Source: Burkholderiales bacterium (lineage in GTDB: Bacteria; Pseudomonadota; Gammaproteobacteria; Burkholderiales; Casimicrobiaceae). Taken from it: a stretch of DNA of 64,000 nucleotides. This document shows, in pieces, positions 39,740-51,496 of the stretch (its first letter is position 1; every line of letters starts with the position of its first letter). The translations under genes were made by a program, and so were the position numbers. Under the pieces are notes generated by a model that worked only from the letters and a program-made list of their open reading frames with translations, was not told where the DNA came from and made no database searches. Location of the stretch: positions 1 through 64,000 of the forward strand of contig JAICKU010000008.1 in the NCBI GenBank assembly GCA_025927765.1, in the 5' to 3' direction.

Positions 39740-40888
39740 GTGACGACGACGCTGTTCGAACGGCCCACCGGGGGCGATCGCGCGCTCGTCGTCGCGCTCG
39801 ACATCGGTCGCGAAGCCCACGCGTCGCGCCGCGAGGAAATCGAAGCGCTCGCGCAATCGGCCGGCGCGACGATCGTCGGCAACGTCGCCGGCCGGCGAAG
39901 CCGGCCCGATCCGGCGCTCTTCGCCGGACGCGGCAAGGTCGACGAGATTGCCGCCGCCCGGCGCGAAGGAGATGCCGATCTCGTGATCTTCGATCACACG
40001 CTGTCCGGCGTGCAGCAGCGCAACCTCGAGCAGGCGCTCGAATGCCGCGTCGTCGATCGCACGAGCCTGATCCTCGACATCTTCGCGCAACGTGCGCGCA
40101 GCGCCGAAGGGAAGCTGCAGGTCGAGCTCGCGCAGTTGAATCACATGGCCACGCGCCTCGTCGGCGGCTGGACGCACCTCGAGCGGCAGAAGGGCGGGAT
40201 CGGCCTGCGCGGTCCCGGCGAGACGCAGCTCGAAACCGACCGGCGATTGATCACGCAACGCGTGAAGCTCCTGCGCGAGCGCCTCGCCCGCGTGGCGAAG
40301 AGCCGCGCCACGCAGAATCGCGCTCGCCGGCGCGCGTCGGTGCGCACGGTCGCGCTCGTCGGCTACACGAACGCCGGCAAGTCGACCCTCTTCAATCGCA
40401 TGACCGCCGCGAAGGTGTACGCGGCGAACCAGCTCTTCGCCACGCTCGACACCACGCTTCGCAGCGTGCACGTCGAGGACGCCGAGACGATCGTGCTGTC
40501 CGATACCGTCGGCTTCATCCGCGAACTGCCGCACGATCTCGTCGCGGCATTCCGCGCCACGCTCGCGGAGGCCGCCGACGCCGACCTGCTGCTGCACGTG
40601 ATCGACGCCAGCGCGCAAAATCGCCTCGAGCAGATCGAGGCCGTCGACGCGTTGCTGGGGGAAATCGGCGCGGCCGACGTGCCCCAGATCCGCGTCTACA
40701 ACAAGATCGATCTCGCCGCAATCCCGCCGGGCGTCGAGCGTGACGCCTGTGGTAACATCGCGTCGGTCCGCGTGAGTGCCGCGACCGGCGCCGGCCTCGC
40801 GATGCTGCGGGCTGCGCTTGCCGAGCGCTTCCCGGCGCCCCGCGCCGCGATTTCCGAACACATCGACACGCCGGAACGCTCCGGCTAG
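39740..40888 (+). CDS. hflX: ribosome-splitting GTPase HflX
   Basis: 382 residues, lacking the longer C-terminal extension of E. coli. The N-terminal HflX domain (about 10-190) contains DPALFAGRGKVDEIAA and VVDRTSLILDIFAQRARSAEGKLQVE..., then RGPGETQLETDRR and a coiled-coil arm. The G domain starts near 205 with GYTNAGKSTLFN, DTVGFIRELP and YNKIDL. HflX splits stalled 70S ribosomes under stress. Start is GTG 39740, 117 bases after hfq. hflK follows after 79 bases. Confidence 0.96.
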   Translation: MTTTLFERPTGGDRALVVALDIGREAHASRREEIEALAQSAGATIVGNVAGRRSRPDPALFAGRGKVDEIAAARREGDADLVIFDHTLSGVQQRNLEQALECRVVDRTSLILDIFAQRARSAEGKLQVELAQLNHMATRLVGGWTHLERQKGGIGLRGPGETQLETDRRLITQRVKLLRERLARVAKSRATQNRARRRASVRTVALVGYTNAGKSTLFNRMTAAKVYAANQLFATLDTTLRSVHVEDAETIVLSDTVGFIRELPHDLVAAFRATLAEAADADLLLHVIDASAQNRLEQIEAVDALLGEIGAADVPQIRVYNKIDLAAIPPGVERDACGNIASVRVSAATGAGLAMLRAALAERFPAPRAAISEHIDTPERSG

Positions 40889-40967
40889 CTCTTCGCTTGT
40901 CCCATTGCCCACGAGGGTGCGCCTTGCGCGCCGCATGTTCCATGTCCGAAGCCCGCGCACTCCGAGT

Positions 40968-42161
40968 ATGTCGCTGAACGATCCCCAATGGGGCAAGCGC
41001 GGCAGCAACCAGAGCGGACCGCCCGACCTCGACGAAATCTGGCGCAACGTCAACCGGCGCATGAACGAGCTGTTCGGCCGCCGGCGCGAGCCGCAGGACA
41101 GCGGCGGCGGCGACGCCGGCCCGGGGCTGCGCCTGCCGCTCGGCGGCGTGGGCCTGCTCATCGTGCTCGTGGTCGTGATCTGGCTCGCGAGCGGCTTCTA
41201 CATCGTCGACGAAGGCCGGCGCGGCGTGGTCACCCGCTTCGGCAAGTACACCGAGACGACGCAGCCCGGCCCGCGCTGGCATCTGCCGTTCCCGATCGAG
41301 GCCGTCGAGCTCGTCGACTTCTCGCAGGTGAAGACGATCGAGATCGGCTACCGCAACACGCCGAAGAACAAGATCGACAAGGAAGCGGTGATGCTCACGG
41401 AAGACGAGAACATCATCGATATCCAGTTCGCGGTGCAATACAACCTGAAGAGCGCGGAAGACTACGTGTTCAACAACCGGCGCCCCGACCAGATCGTGGC
41501 GTACGTCGCCGAGTCTGCGATCCGCGAAGTGGTCGGCAAGTCGAAGATGGACTTCGCGCTCTACGAAGGGCGCGAGCAGATCGCGAAGCAGACCGAGCAG
41601 CTGATGCAGCAGAACCTCGACCGCTACGGCACCGGGGTGTTCGTGCAGAAGGTCACGCTGCAGAACGTGCAGCCGCCCGACAAGGTGCAGGCGGCGTTCG
41701 ACGACGCGGTCAAGGCAGGGCAGGACCGCGAGCGCCTCAAGAACGAAGGCCAGGCGTACGCGAACGACGTCGTGCCGCGCGCACGCGGCATGGCGGCGCG
41801 GCTGCTGGAGGAAGCGAACGGCTATGCCTCCGAGGTCGTGCAGCGCGCGGAAGGTGACGCCGAGCGCTTCGAAAAGATCCTCGTCGAGTACCAGAAGGCG
41901 CCGGGCGTCACGCGCGAGCGGCTGTACCTCGACATGATGCAATCGGTGCTCGGCAACTCGAGCAAGGTGCTCGTCGACCAGAAGAGCTCGAGCCTTCTTT
42001 ACCTGCCGCTCGACCAGCTCGTGAAGCAGGCGACGCAGCCGTCGACAACGCCGCCGGATGCGACGACGCCGACCCGCATCCCGCCGCCGCCCGACGCGTC
42101 GATGCCGCTCGACGGCGGCACGCGCTCGCGCGAGGCGCTGCGCAACCGGGAGGGACGATGA
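40968..42161 (+). CDS. hflK: HflK, subunit of the HflKC modulator of FtsH
   Basis: 397 residues. A Gly-rich cytoplasmic start (SLNDPQWGKRGSNQSGPPDLDEIW) is followed by a membrane helix at about 58-79 and an SPFH (band 7) domain (ASGFYIVDEGRRGVVTRFGKY). A long coiled coil (about 250-320) and a Pro/Thr-rich tail complete it. HflK and HflC build large cage-like assemblies in the inner membrane that restrict the FtsH protease. Its TGA overlaps the hflC ATG (ATGA). Confidence 0.96.
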   Translation: MSLNDPQWGKRGSNQSGPPDLDEIWRNVNRRMNELFGRRREPQDSGGGDAGPGLRLPLGGVGLLIVLVVVIWLASGFYIVDEGRRGVVTRFGKYTETTQPGPRWHLPFPIEAVELVDFSQVKTIEIGYRNTPKNKIDKEAVMLTEDENIIDIQFAVQYNLKSAEDYVFNNRRPDQIVAYVAESAIREVVGKSKMDFALYEGREQIAKQTEQLMQQNLDRYGTGVFVQKVTLQNVQPPDKVQAAFDDAVKAGQDRERLKNEGQAYANDVVPRARGMAARLLEEANGYASEVVQRAEGDAERFEKILVEYQKAPGVTRERLYLDMMQSVLGNSSKVLVDQKSSSLLYLPLDQLVKQATQPSTTPPDATTPTRIPPPPDASMPLDGGTRSREALRNREGR

Positions 42162-43054
42162 AATTTTCGATACCTCTGCTCGCCGTCATCGTCGCGCTGC
42201 TGTTCATCGCGTCGCAGTCGATCTACACCGTCGACCAGCGCAAGTACGCGATCAAGTTCCAGCTCGGTGAAGTGATCGAGACCACGAACAAGGCCGGTCT
42301 CTACTTCAAGCTGCCGCTCGTGCAGAACGTCAAGTTCTACGACAAGGTGAACCTGACGCTCGACAATCCCGAGCCCGATCGCGTCACGACGTCTGAGAAG
42401 AAGCCGCTGCTCGTCGACTTCGTCGTGCTGTGGCGGATCGTCGACGTGCGCCAGTACTACGTGTCCGTGCAGGGCGACGAGGAAGCGGCGCGCCGGCGGC
42501 TGTCGCAGACGGTGCGCGCGAACCTCGCCGAGGAATTCAACAAGCACGACGTGCACGAGGCGATCTCGTCCGCGCGCGACAAGATCACGAGCGTCACGCA
42601 GCAGAAGGCGAACGCCGATGCGAAGTCGATCGGTGTCGAGGTGGTGGACGTGCGGCTGCGCCGCGTCGAGCTGCCGCCCGACGTGACGGGGCCCGTGTAC
42701 CAGCGGATGGAATCCGAGCGGCGGCGCGTCGCGAACGAGTTGCGCTCGCTCGGTGCCGCGGAATCGGAGAAGATCCGCGCCGATGCCGACCGCCAGCGCA
42801 CGGTGATCCTCGCCGACGCCTACAGCCAGGCGCAAAAGCTCAAGGGCGCGGGCGACGCGAAGGCGTCGGCAATCTACGGGCAGGCGTACAGCGCAAACCC
42901 GGAGTTCTACGCGTTCTATCGCAGCCTCGAGGCGTACAAGGCGACGTTCCGCAACAAGAGCGACCTGATGGTGCTCGACCCGAGCTCCGATTTCTTCCAG
43001 TACTTCAAGGATCCGGCGAGCGGACGCCCGCCCCAACGCACGCCGGCGAAGTAG
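42158..43054 (+). CDS. hflC: HflC, subunit of the HflKC modulator of FtsH
   Basis: 298 residues. An N-terminal membrane anchor (about 5-22, IPLLAVIVALLFIASQSIY) leads into an SPFH domain with TVDQRKYAIKFQLGEVIE and a coiled-coil region with ESERRRVANELRSLGAAESEK. It partners HflK one to one. The start overlaps the hflK stop. Nine bases separate it from the DUF2065 gene. Confidence 0.97.
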   Translation: MKFSIPLLAVIVALLFIASQSIYTVDQRKYAIKFQLGEVIETTNKAGLYFKLPLVQNVKFYDKVNLTLDNPEPDRVTTSEKKPLLVDFVVLWRIVDVRQYYVSVQGDEEAARRRLSQTVRANLAEEFNKHDVHEAISSARDKITSVTQQKANADAKSIGVEVVDVRLRRVELPPDVTGPVYQRMESERRRVANELRSLGAAESEKIRADADRQRTVILADAYSQAQKLKGAGDAKASAIYGQAYSANPEFYAFYRSLEAYKATFRNKSDLMVLDPSSDFFQYFKDPASGRPPQRTPAK

Positions 43055-43063
43055 GAGCAAGCC

Positions 43064-45614
<2,551 letters not shown>

Positions 45615-45622
45615 GTCTCCAG

Positions 45623-46153
45623 ATGACGCTCGACATCGACTGGCCGCGCTACAACACGCTCGTCGAGAAGCTCGCGCTCGAAGTCCATCGGTCTGGCTTC
45701 CGCTTCAACCAGATCATCTGCATCGCCCGCGGCGGCTTGCGCGTCGGCGACGTGCTGTCGCGGATCTTCGACCAGCCGCTCGCGATCCTGTCGACGCACT
45801 CCTACACCGCGGACGGCGGCAAGATCCGCGGCGAACTGGTGATCGCCGAGCACATGACGATGACGAAGCCGAGGCTCGGCGATCGCGTGCTGCTCGTCGA
45901 CGACATGGTCGATTCCGGCCACACGCTCGCGGCGGTCCACGACGAATTGCCCCGGCGCTTTCCACACATCGCCGAGCTTCGCACCGCCGTGCTGTGGTGG
46001 AAGGCCTGCTCGGTGTTCAAGCCCGACTATTACGTCGATTACCTGGCCGAGAATCCGTGGATTCGCCAACCGTTCGAGGTGTACGACGATCTCGATCCGC
46101 AGCGGCTGGCGGCGCGCCTTGCGGCTACGCACATTGCGACCGACGAGGTCTGA
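45623..46153 (+). CDS. type I phosphoribosyltransferase, purine-salvage type
   Basis: 176 residues. The PRPP-binding motif VLLVDDMVDSGHT is at about residues 91-103 and the N-terminal IICIARGGLRVGDVLSRIF is the usual purine PRTase entry. It resembles the hypoxanthine/xanthine-guanine branch found beside purA in Betaproteobacteria, which would return bases to IMP, XMP or GMP. The base it uses cannot be fixed from sequence alone. It is followed by a tRNA on the other strand. Confidence 0.88.
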   Translation: MTLDIDWPRYNTLVEKLALEVHRSGFRFNQIICIARGGLRVGDVLSRIFDQPLAILSTHSYTADGGKIRGELVIAEHMTMTKPRLGDRVLLVDDMVDSGHTLAAVHDELPRRFPHIAELRTAVLWWKACSVFKPDYYVDYLAENPWIRQPFEVYDDLDPQRLAARLAATHIATDEV

Positions 46154-46189
46154 TCAGGGGAAACTTCGAGGGGGAACTTCGAAGGGAAT

Positions 46190-46276
46190 TGGTGCCCAGA
46201 AGAGGACTCGAACCTCCACAGTGTTGCCACCGCCAGGACCTGAACCTGGTGCGTCTACCAATTCCGCCATCTGGGC
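46190..46276 (-). tRNA. tRNA-Leu, anticodon CAG
   Basis: Read on the minus strand, GCCCAGA (46276-46270) pairs with TCTGGGC (46200-46194), followed by discriminator A and an encoded CCA (46192-46190). The anticodon arm is CCAGG-TTCAGGT-CCTGG, giving anticodon CAG, and the TPsiC arm contains GGTTCGAGTCC. A long variable arm (GGCGGTGGCAACACTGT) marks it as class II leucine. It would read CUG, the likely main leucine codon in this GC-rich genome. Divergent from rnr by 40 bases. Confidence 0.97.
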
Positions 46277-46316
46277 ATGCGTGACTAACCCGCGATTTTA
46301 AATTTCACATCGAGTC

Positions 46317-48605
46317 TTGTCAAAGACGATTCCGCTCCGCCGACGCGCTGCTGCGCGACCCCGCACGAACAAGGGCGCGGACGATGCCCTTCCGGCGCCG
46401 ACGTGCGAAGCGATCCTGCATGAACTGACGGAAGCGGGCGTGCCGCTCGCGCCGGCCGAAGTCGCCGCGCGCCTCGCGATCGGCCGCAAGCAGCAGCACC
46501 TGTTCGACGCGTGCGTCGAAACGCTCGAGCGCGACGGCGAGATCCTCGTCAATCGCAAGGGCGAGCTTTGCATCGTCGCCAAGCTCGACCTGATCCGAGG
46601 CACCGTGCAGGGACATCCCGACGGCTACGGCTTCGTCGTGCCCGACGAAGGCGGCGACGATTTGTTCCTGTCGCCGCGCGAGATGCACAAGGTGCTGCAC
46701 GGCGACCGCGTCACGACGCGGCGTATCGGCTTCGACCGCCGCGGACGGCCGGAAGCGGCGATCGTCGACGTGCTCGAGCGGGCGAACCGCGAAGTGGTCG
46801 GGCGCCTGCACGAAGAGCGCGGGCTGTGGTTCGTCGAAGCGGAGAACCGGCGCATCAACCAGGACCTGCTGGTGGCGCCCGACGGGCGCATGGACGCGCA
46901 GCCCGGGCAGGTCGTCGTCGTCGAGATCGTCGAGCCGCCGTCGGAGCACGGCGAGGCCGTCGTGCGCGTCAAGGAAGTGCTGGGGAGTCCCACCGACGCG
47001 GGCATCGAAATCGAGATCGCGCTGCGCAAGCACGACCTGCCGTTCGAATGGAGCGTGGCCGCGAAGCGCCAGGCGCAGCGGCTGCCGGCGGAGGTGCGGC
47101 CGGCCGACTGCAAAGGCCGCACCGATCTCACCGACCTCGCACTCGTGACGATCGACGGCGAGACGGCGAAGGACTTCGACGACGCCGTGTATTGCGAGCC
47201 CGAAGGCCGCGGTTTCCGGCTCGTCGTCGCGATCGCCGATGTCGCGCATTACGTGCGCGATGACGACGCGCTCGACCACGACGCGCGCGAGCGCGGCACG
47301 TCGGTGTATTTCCCGCGCCGCGTGATCCCGATGCTGCCCGAGGCGCTGTCGAACGAACTGTGTTCGCTGCGCGCCGACGTCGATCGGCTGTGCATGGCCT
47401 GCGACATGAAGATCGACGCGCGCGGCGCGATCACCTCCTACGCGTTCTATCCGGCCGTCATGCATTCGCGTGCGCGGCTCACGTATACGCAGGTGTATGA
47501 GTGGCTGCGCGATCCGGCGACCGCGAAGGGCACGGTCGGTGCGCCACTGCTGCCGCATCTCGCGCAGCTCTACACGCTCTACAAGGTCCTCTTCGCCGCG
47601 CGCGAACGCCGTGGCGCAATCGATTTCGACACGGCGGAGCTCGCGCTGCAGTTCGATCCGCAGGGCAAGATCGCCGGCGTCGTGCCCGCGCCGCGCAACG
47701 ATGCGCACCGGCTGATCGAGGAATGCATGCTGGCGGCGAACGTGTGCGCGGCGAACTTCCTCACCGAGCACGAGCAGCCCGCGCTCTACCGGGTGCACGA
47801 GGGGCCGCCGCCGGAGAAGCTCGCGGCATTGCGCGAGTTCCTCGCGAGCTCGGCGCTGACGCTGACCGGCGGCGACTCGCCGACCGCGATGGACTACGCG
47901 GCGCTGATCGATCGCATTCGTGAGCGCCCCGACTTCGCCCTGCTGCAGACGGTGCTGCTGCGCTCGCTGTCGCGCGCGGAATACAGCCCCGACAACGTGG
48001 GACACTTCGGGCTCGCGTACGACGCGTATGCGCACTTCACGTCGCCCATTCGCCGCTATCCCGACCTCCTCGTGCACCGCGCGATCAAGGCGGTGCTGGC
48101 GGGGAAACGCTACACGCCCAAGGGCGCGACGTGGGCCGAGTTGGGCGTGCACTGCTCGATGACCGAGCGGCGCGCCGACGACGCATCGCGCGACGTGCTG
48201 CAGTGGCTGAAGTGCTACTACATGAAGGACCGCATCGGCGAGACGTTCGCGGGCACGATCAGCGGCGTCGCGAGCTTCGGCATCTTCGTGACGCTCGACG
48301 GGCTCGAGATCGACGGCCTCGTGCACGTCACCGATTTGCCGCGCGATTACTTCCACTTCGACGGCGTGCGCCACGCGCTGATCGGCGAGCGCACCGGCCG
48401 CGTGTTCCAGCTCGCCTCGCGCGTGCGCGTCAAGGTCGCGCGCGTCGACCTCGACCGCGCGAAGATCGACTTCACGCTCGACGAATCGGCGCAGGTCGAA
48501 AAGGCTGCCGCCGTCGGCCGGCCGACGTTCGCCGAGCCGCTTGCGCGAAGCGATGGCACGCGCCGGATCGCCAAGCGCGCGAGTCCCGGCCGGCGTCGCC
48601 AATGA
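46317..48605 (+). CDS. rnr: ribonuclease R
   Basis: 762 residues. A 3'-to-5' exoribonuclease able to digest structured RNA. The order is an N-terminal helix-turn-helix-like region (about 25-90), cold-shock domains (about 90-240, RGTVQGHPDGYGFVVPDEGG), the RNB catalytic domain with LALVTIDGETAKDFDDAVY (metal-binding aspartates) and DRLCMACDMKID, and an S1 domain near 640-720 (ISGVASFGIFVTLDGLEIDGLVHV). The basic tail is short. TTG 46317 is the only near start before the conserved region. The final ATGA overlaps serB. Confidence 0.95.
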   Translation: MSKTIPLRRRAAARPRTNKGADDALPAPTCEAILHELTEAGVPLAPAEVAARLAIGRKQQHLFDACVETLERDGEILVNRKGELCIVAKLDLIRGTVQGHPDGYGFVVPDEGGDDLFLSPREMHKVLHGDRVTTRRIGFDRRGRPEAAIVDVLERANREVVGRLHEERGLWFVEAENRRINQDLLVAPDGRMDAQPGQVVVVEIVEPPSEHGEAVVRVKEVLGSPTDAGIEIEIALRKHDLPFEWSVAAKRQAQRLPAEVRPADCKGRTDLTDLALVTIDGETAKDFDDAVYCEPEGRGFRLVVAIADVAHYVRDDDALDHDARERGTSVYFPRRVIPMLPEALSNELCSLRADVDRLCMACDMKIDARGAITSYAFYPAVMHSRARLTYTQVYEWLRDPATAKGTVGAPLLPHLAQLYTLYKVLFAARERRGAIDFDTAELALQFDPQGKIAGVVPAPRNDAHRLIEECMLAANVCAANFLTEHEQPALYRVHEGPPPEKLAALREFLASSALTLTGGDSPTAMDYAALIDRIRERPDFALLQTVLLRSLSRAEYSPDNVGHFGLAYDAYAHFTSPIRRYPDLLVHRAIKAVLAGKRYTPKGATWAELGVHCSMTERRADDASRDVLQWLKCYYMKDRIGETFAGTISGVASFGIFVTLDGLEIDGLVHVTDLPRDYFHFDGVRHALIGERTGRVFQLASRVRVKVARVDLDRAKIDFTLDESAQVEKAAAVGRPTFAEPLARSDGTRRIAKRASPGRRRQ

Positions 48606-49456
48606 AACTGGCGAATGCCGATCTCGTGATCCAGGCGCCGCAGGTCCTGCGCGAGGATCTCGAGATCCTGCGCCTGATGACCGGCGCGCAAGGGGTCGAG
48701 CCGCTCGCGCGCGCGCAGTGCGACGCGTATCGGCTGCGCGAGCCCGATGCGCTCGCAGGCGTCGCCGAGGCGTGCACGGCAGCCGGCTACGACTTCGCGG
48801 TGGTGCCGCACGCGCGCACGCTCGACCGCGTGCGCCTCGTCGCGCTCGACATGGATTCGACGCTGATCACGATCGAGTGCATCGACGAGATCGCGCATCT
48901 GCAGGGCATCGGGCCGCAGGTCGCGGCGGTGACCGCGGCGGCGATGCGCGGCGAGATCGACTTTCGCGAAAGCCTCGCGCGCCGCGTCGCGCTCCTCGCG
49001 GGCCTGCCGCTCGACGCGCTCGAGCGCGTCTACGACGAACGGCTGCAGCTGTCGCCGGGTGCAAAGCGGCTGTTCGAAACGCTGCGCGACGTGCGCGCGC
49101 AAACGCTGCTCGTCTCGGGGGGCTTCACGTTCTTCACCGATCGCCTGCGCGTGCGGCTCGGCATCGACCACGTGCTCGCGAACACGCTCGAAGTCGCCGA
49201 AGGGCGGCTGACCGGGCGCGTCGTCGGCGACATCGTCGACGCCGACGCGAAGGCAAACGCGTTCTCCAGACTCGCCGAACGCTGCCGCGGAGACGAGGGG
49301 GCCGCCGTCGCGATCGGCGACGGCGCGAACGACGTGCCGATGCTGAAGCGCGCCGACGTATCGGTCGCGTACCACGCGAAGCCCATCGTGCGTGCGCATG
49401 CCACACACGCGATCGACCACTGCGGTCTCGACGCAGCGCTGAACCTCTTCGCCTGA
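48602..49456 (+). CDS. serB: phosphoserine phosphatase
   Basis: 284 residues. It dephosphorylates phosphoserine in the last step of serine synthesis. An ACT-like N-terminal region (about 1-75) precedes the HAD phosphatase core with the nucleophile D83 in ALDMDSTLI, ECIDEIA in the cap, LVSGGFTFF, and GDGANDVPML. The start ATG 48602 overlaps the rnr stop. Serine made here feeds CysE, encoded nearby on the other strand. The stop is three bases before a GGGTCGGACTCC repeat. Confidence 0.95.
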   Translation: MKLANADLVIQAPQVLREDLEILRLMTGAQGVEPLARAQCDAYRLREPDALAGVAEACTAAGYDFAVVPHARTLDRVRLVALDMDSTLITIECIDEIAHLQGIGPQVAAVTAAAMRGEIDFRESLARRVALLAGLPLDALERVYDERLQLSPGAKRLFETLRDVRAQTLLVSGGFTFFTDRLRVRLGIDHVLANTLEVAEGRLTGRVVGDIVDADAKANAFSRLAERCRGDEGAAVAIGDGANDVPMLKRADVSVAYHAKPIVRAHATHAIDHCGLDAALNLFA

Positions 49457-49458
49457 AA

Positions 49459-49514
49459 AGCAGGGTCGGACTCCATGATTCGTCCTCGACAAATCAGTGG
49501 AGTCCGACCCTGCT
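49459..49514. repeat. intact GGGTCGGACTCC inverted-repeat element between serB and iscA
   Basis: Arms AGCAGGGTCGGACTCCA (49459-49475) and TGGAGTCCGACCCTGCT (49498-49514) are perfect 17-base complements with a 22-base loop. The inner twelve bases are identical to the hisZ-purA element; the outer bases differ by compensated changes (GTAGGG/CCCTAC to GCAGGG/CCCTGC). It lies between convergent genes and could serve as a terminator for both. Confidence 0.85.
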
Positions 49515-49526
49515 CAGGACCTCGTT

Positions 49527-49850
49527 TCAGACGTTGAACGACTCGCCGCAGCCGCACGAATCGCGGACGTTCGGGTTCGTGAAGCGAAACGCCGCGTTCA
49601 ACCCGTCGCGCGTGTAATCGAGCTCGGTCCCTTCGAGCATCGGCAGGCTCTTCAGGTCCACCAGGATGCGCACGCCGTGGCTTTCGAATTCGGCATCGCC
49701 AGGGCGCACCTCGTCCGCGTACTCCACGTCGTACGCGAAGCCCGAGCATCCGGACCTTCGTACGCCGAGACGCAATCCGACGCCCTTGCCACGTTTCGCG
49801 AGATGGGCGGCGACGTGACGCGCCGCGCTTTCCGTCAGGGTGATGGCCAT
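49527..49850 (-). CDS. iscA: iron-sulfur assembly protein IscA
   Basis: 107 residues, A-type carrier. The three ligand cysteines are present in SGCSGF and at the C-terminal DSCGCGESF. IscA receives or delivers clusters or iron. The ATG at 49850 lies inside the last codons of iscU (16-base overlap). It is the last gene of the operon. In most relatives hscB, hscA and fdx follow, but here the next gene is the convergent serB. Confidence 0.95.
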   Translation of the reverse strand: MAITLTESAARHVAAHLAKRGKGVGLRLGVRRSGCSGFAYDVEYADEVRPGDAEFESHGVRILVDLKSLPMLEGTELDYTRDGLNAAFRFTNPNVRDSCGCGESFNV

Positions 49851-50260
49851 TTGAGTGGTTCCACAGGTTTCGCCGCTTCGCGTTCCGCGTGCTTGCCGCG
49901 GTAGTCGGCAACCGCATCGCGTATCGCGTCGAAGGCGAGGATCGAACAATGGAGGCGCTCGGGCGGCAGCGCAAGCGCCGAGGCGAGATCGGCGTGGCCG
50001 ATGGCGAGCGCGTCGTCGAGCGAGCGGCCCTTCAGCCATTCGGTCGCAAGCGATGCGCACGCGATCGCCGCAGGACTGCCCTGCGTGCGGAATCGCGTGT
50101 CGGCGATCGCGCCGTCGCCGCCGACCTTGATCTGCAACTTCACGACGTCGCCGCCGGGCGCGCCTGCGCGCCCGGTGCCGACGTTCGCATCGTCGGCGGC
50201 GAACGCGCCGACGTTGCGCGGCCGTGCGAAATGGTCGAGCAGGAGCTCGCTATGAGCCAT
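49835..50260 (-). CDS. iscU: variant IscU scaffold lacking two ligand cysteines
   Basis: 141 residues, clearly homologous to IscU along its length ([58 protein letters not shown]). Of the four usual cluster-site residues, the first cysteine (E. coli C37 in APACGD) is gone, reading APGGD with one residue deleted; the aspartate remains as D38; the second cysteine (C63 in GCGSAI) is S62 in GSPAAI; the third remains as C105. A new cysteine C68 lies six residues after S62. The HscA recognition motif LPPVK reads LPPER (98-102). ATG 50260 overlaps iscS by 11 bases. Scaffold activity may be altered or absent. Confidence 0.9.
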   Translation of the reverse strand: MAHSELLLDHFARPRNVGAFAADDANVGTGRAGAPGGDVVKLQIKVGGDGAIADTRFRTQGSPAAIACASLATEWLKGRSLDDALAIGHADLASALALPPERLHCSILAFDAIRDAVADYRGKHAEREAAKPVEPLKWPSP

Positions 50261-51482
50261 GCGCAACCTCGGCTTCGCGCGGCGTCGCGCCCGCGGCAGC
50301 GAAACGCCCGCGCGCTTCGCGCGCTTCCCACAGCGGCGACAGCTCGCGCAATCGCGCGACCTGCTCGCGTATGCGCGCGATCGCGAAATCGATCTCGTCT
50401 TCGGTGCTGAAGCGCCCGACGGTGAAGCGGATCGACGCGTGCGCGAGCTCGTCGCTGCGCCCGAGGGCGCGCAGCACGTACGACGGCTCGACCGACGCCG
50501 ACGTGCATGCCGAGCCCGACGACACCGCGATGTCGGCGAGCGCGAGCAGCAGGCTCTCGCCTTCGACGTAACCGAAGGTCAGGTTCAGGTTGTGTGCGAT
50601 GCGCTGCGCGAGATCGCCGTTGACGTACACGTCGTCGAGATCGCGAAGACCCGCCCACAGGCGATCGCGAAGCGCGCGGATGCGCGCGTTGTCTGCGTCC
50701 ATCTCGAGCTCTGCGACCCGATACGCCTCGCCCATGCCGACGATCTGGTGCGTGGGCAGCGTTCCCGAGCGCAATCCGCGCTCGTGGCCCCCGCCGTGCA
50801 TCTGCGCCTCGAGCCGCGCACGCGGCTTGCGCCGCACGAACAGCGCGCCGATGCCCTTCGGGCCGTACGTCTTGTGCGCCGAGAACGACATGAGGTCGAC
50901 GGGCAGCGTCGCGAGGTCGATCGGCACCTTGCCGGTCGCCTGCGCGCTGTCGACGTGGAACACGATGCCGCGCGCGCGGCACAGCGCGCCGATCGCCGCG
51001 ATGTCCTGCACGACGCCGATCTCGTTGTTGACGTACATGACCGACACGAGCGTGGTGTCGGCGCGCAGAGCAGCTTCGAGGCGCGCAAGATCGAGCAAAC
51101 CGTCGGCCGCGACGTCGAGGTACGTCACCTCGAAGCCCTCGCGCTCGAGCTCGCGCATCGTGTCGAGCGTCGCCTTGTGCTCGGTGCACACCGTCACGAG
51201 ATGGCGTCCCTTGGCGGCATGGAAATGCGCGCTGCCCTTCAGCGCCAGGTTGATGGACTCGGTGGCGCCCGACGTGAACACCAGTTCCCGCGCCTCGCAG
51301 CCGACGAGCGACGCGATGCTCTCGCGCGCGGCCTCGACCGCCGCCTCCGCGTCGCGGCCGTACTCGTGCGAGCGCGACGCCGGGTTGCCGTAGCGCTCGC
51401 ACAGGAACGGAATCATCGCCGCCGCGACCCGCGGATCGACGGGCGTGGTGGCCGAATAGTCGAGGTAGATCGGAAGATGCAT
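50250..51482 (-). CDS. iscS: cysteine desulfurase IscS
   Basis: 410 residues. It takes sulfur from cysteine using pyridoxal phosphate. The PLP lysine is in [12 protein letters not shown], the N-terminal [14 protein letters not shown] is standard, EHKA and [10 protein letters not shown] are the cofactor contacts, and the mobile-loop cysteine is C326 in [10 protein letters not shown]. It appears fully active, unlike its partner IscU. ATG 51482 (with AGGA upstream) is 14 bases after iscR. The C-terminal tail is longer than in E. coli and Ala/Arg-rich. Confidence 0.95.
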   Translation of the reverse strand: MHLPIYLDYSATTPVDPRVAAAMIPFLCERYGNPASRSHEYGRDAEAAVEAARESIASLVGCEARELVFTSGATESINLALKGSAHFHAAKGRHLVTVCTEHKATLDTMRELEREGFEVTYLDVAADGLLDLARLEAALRADTTLVSVMYVNNEIGVVQDIAAIGALCRARGIVFHVDSAQATGKVPIDLATLPVDLMSFSAHKTYGPKGIGALFVRRKPRARLEAQMHGGGHERGLRSGTLPTHQIVGMGEAYRVAELEMDADNARIRALRDRLWAGLRDLDDVYVNGDLAQRIAHNLNLTFGYVEGESLLLALADIAVSSGSACTSASVEPSYVLRALGRSDELAHASIRFTVGRFSTEDEIDFAIARIREQVARLRELSPLWEAREARGRFAAAGATPREAEVAHGS

Positions 51483-51496
51483 CGGCAATGTCCTGA

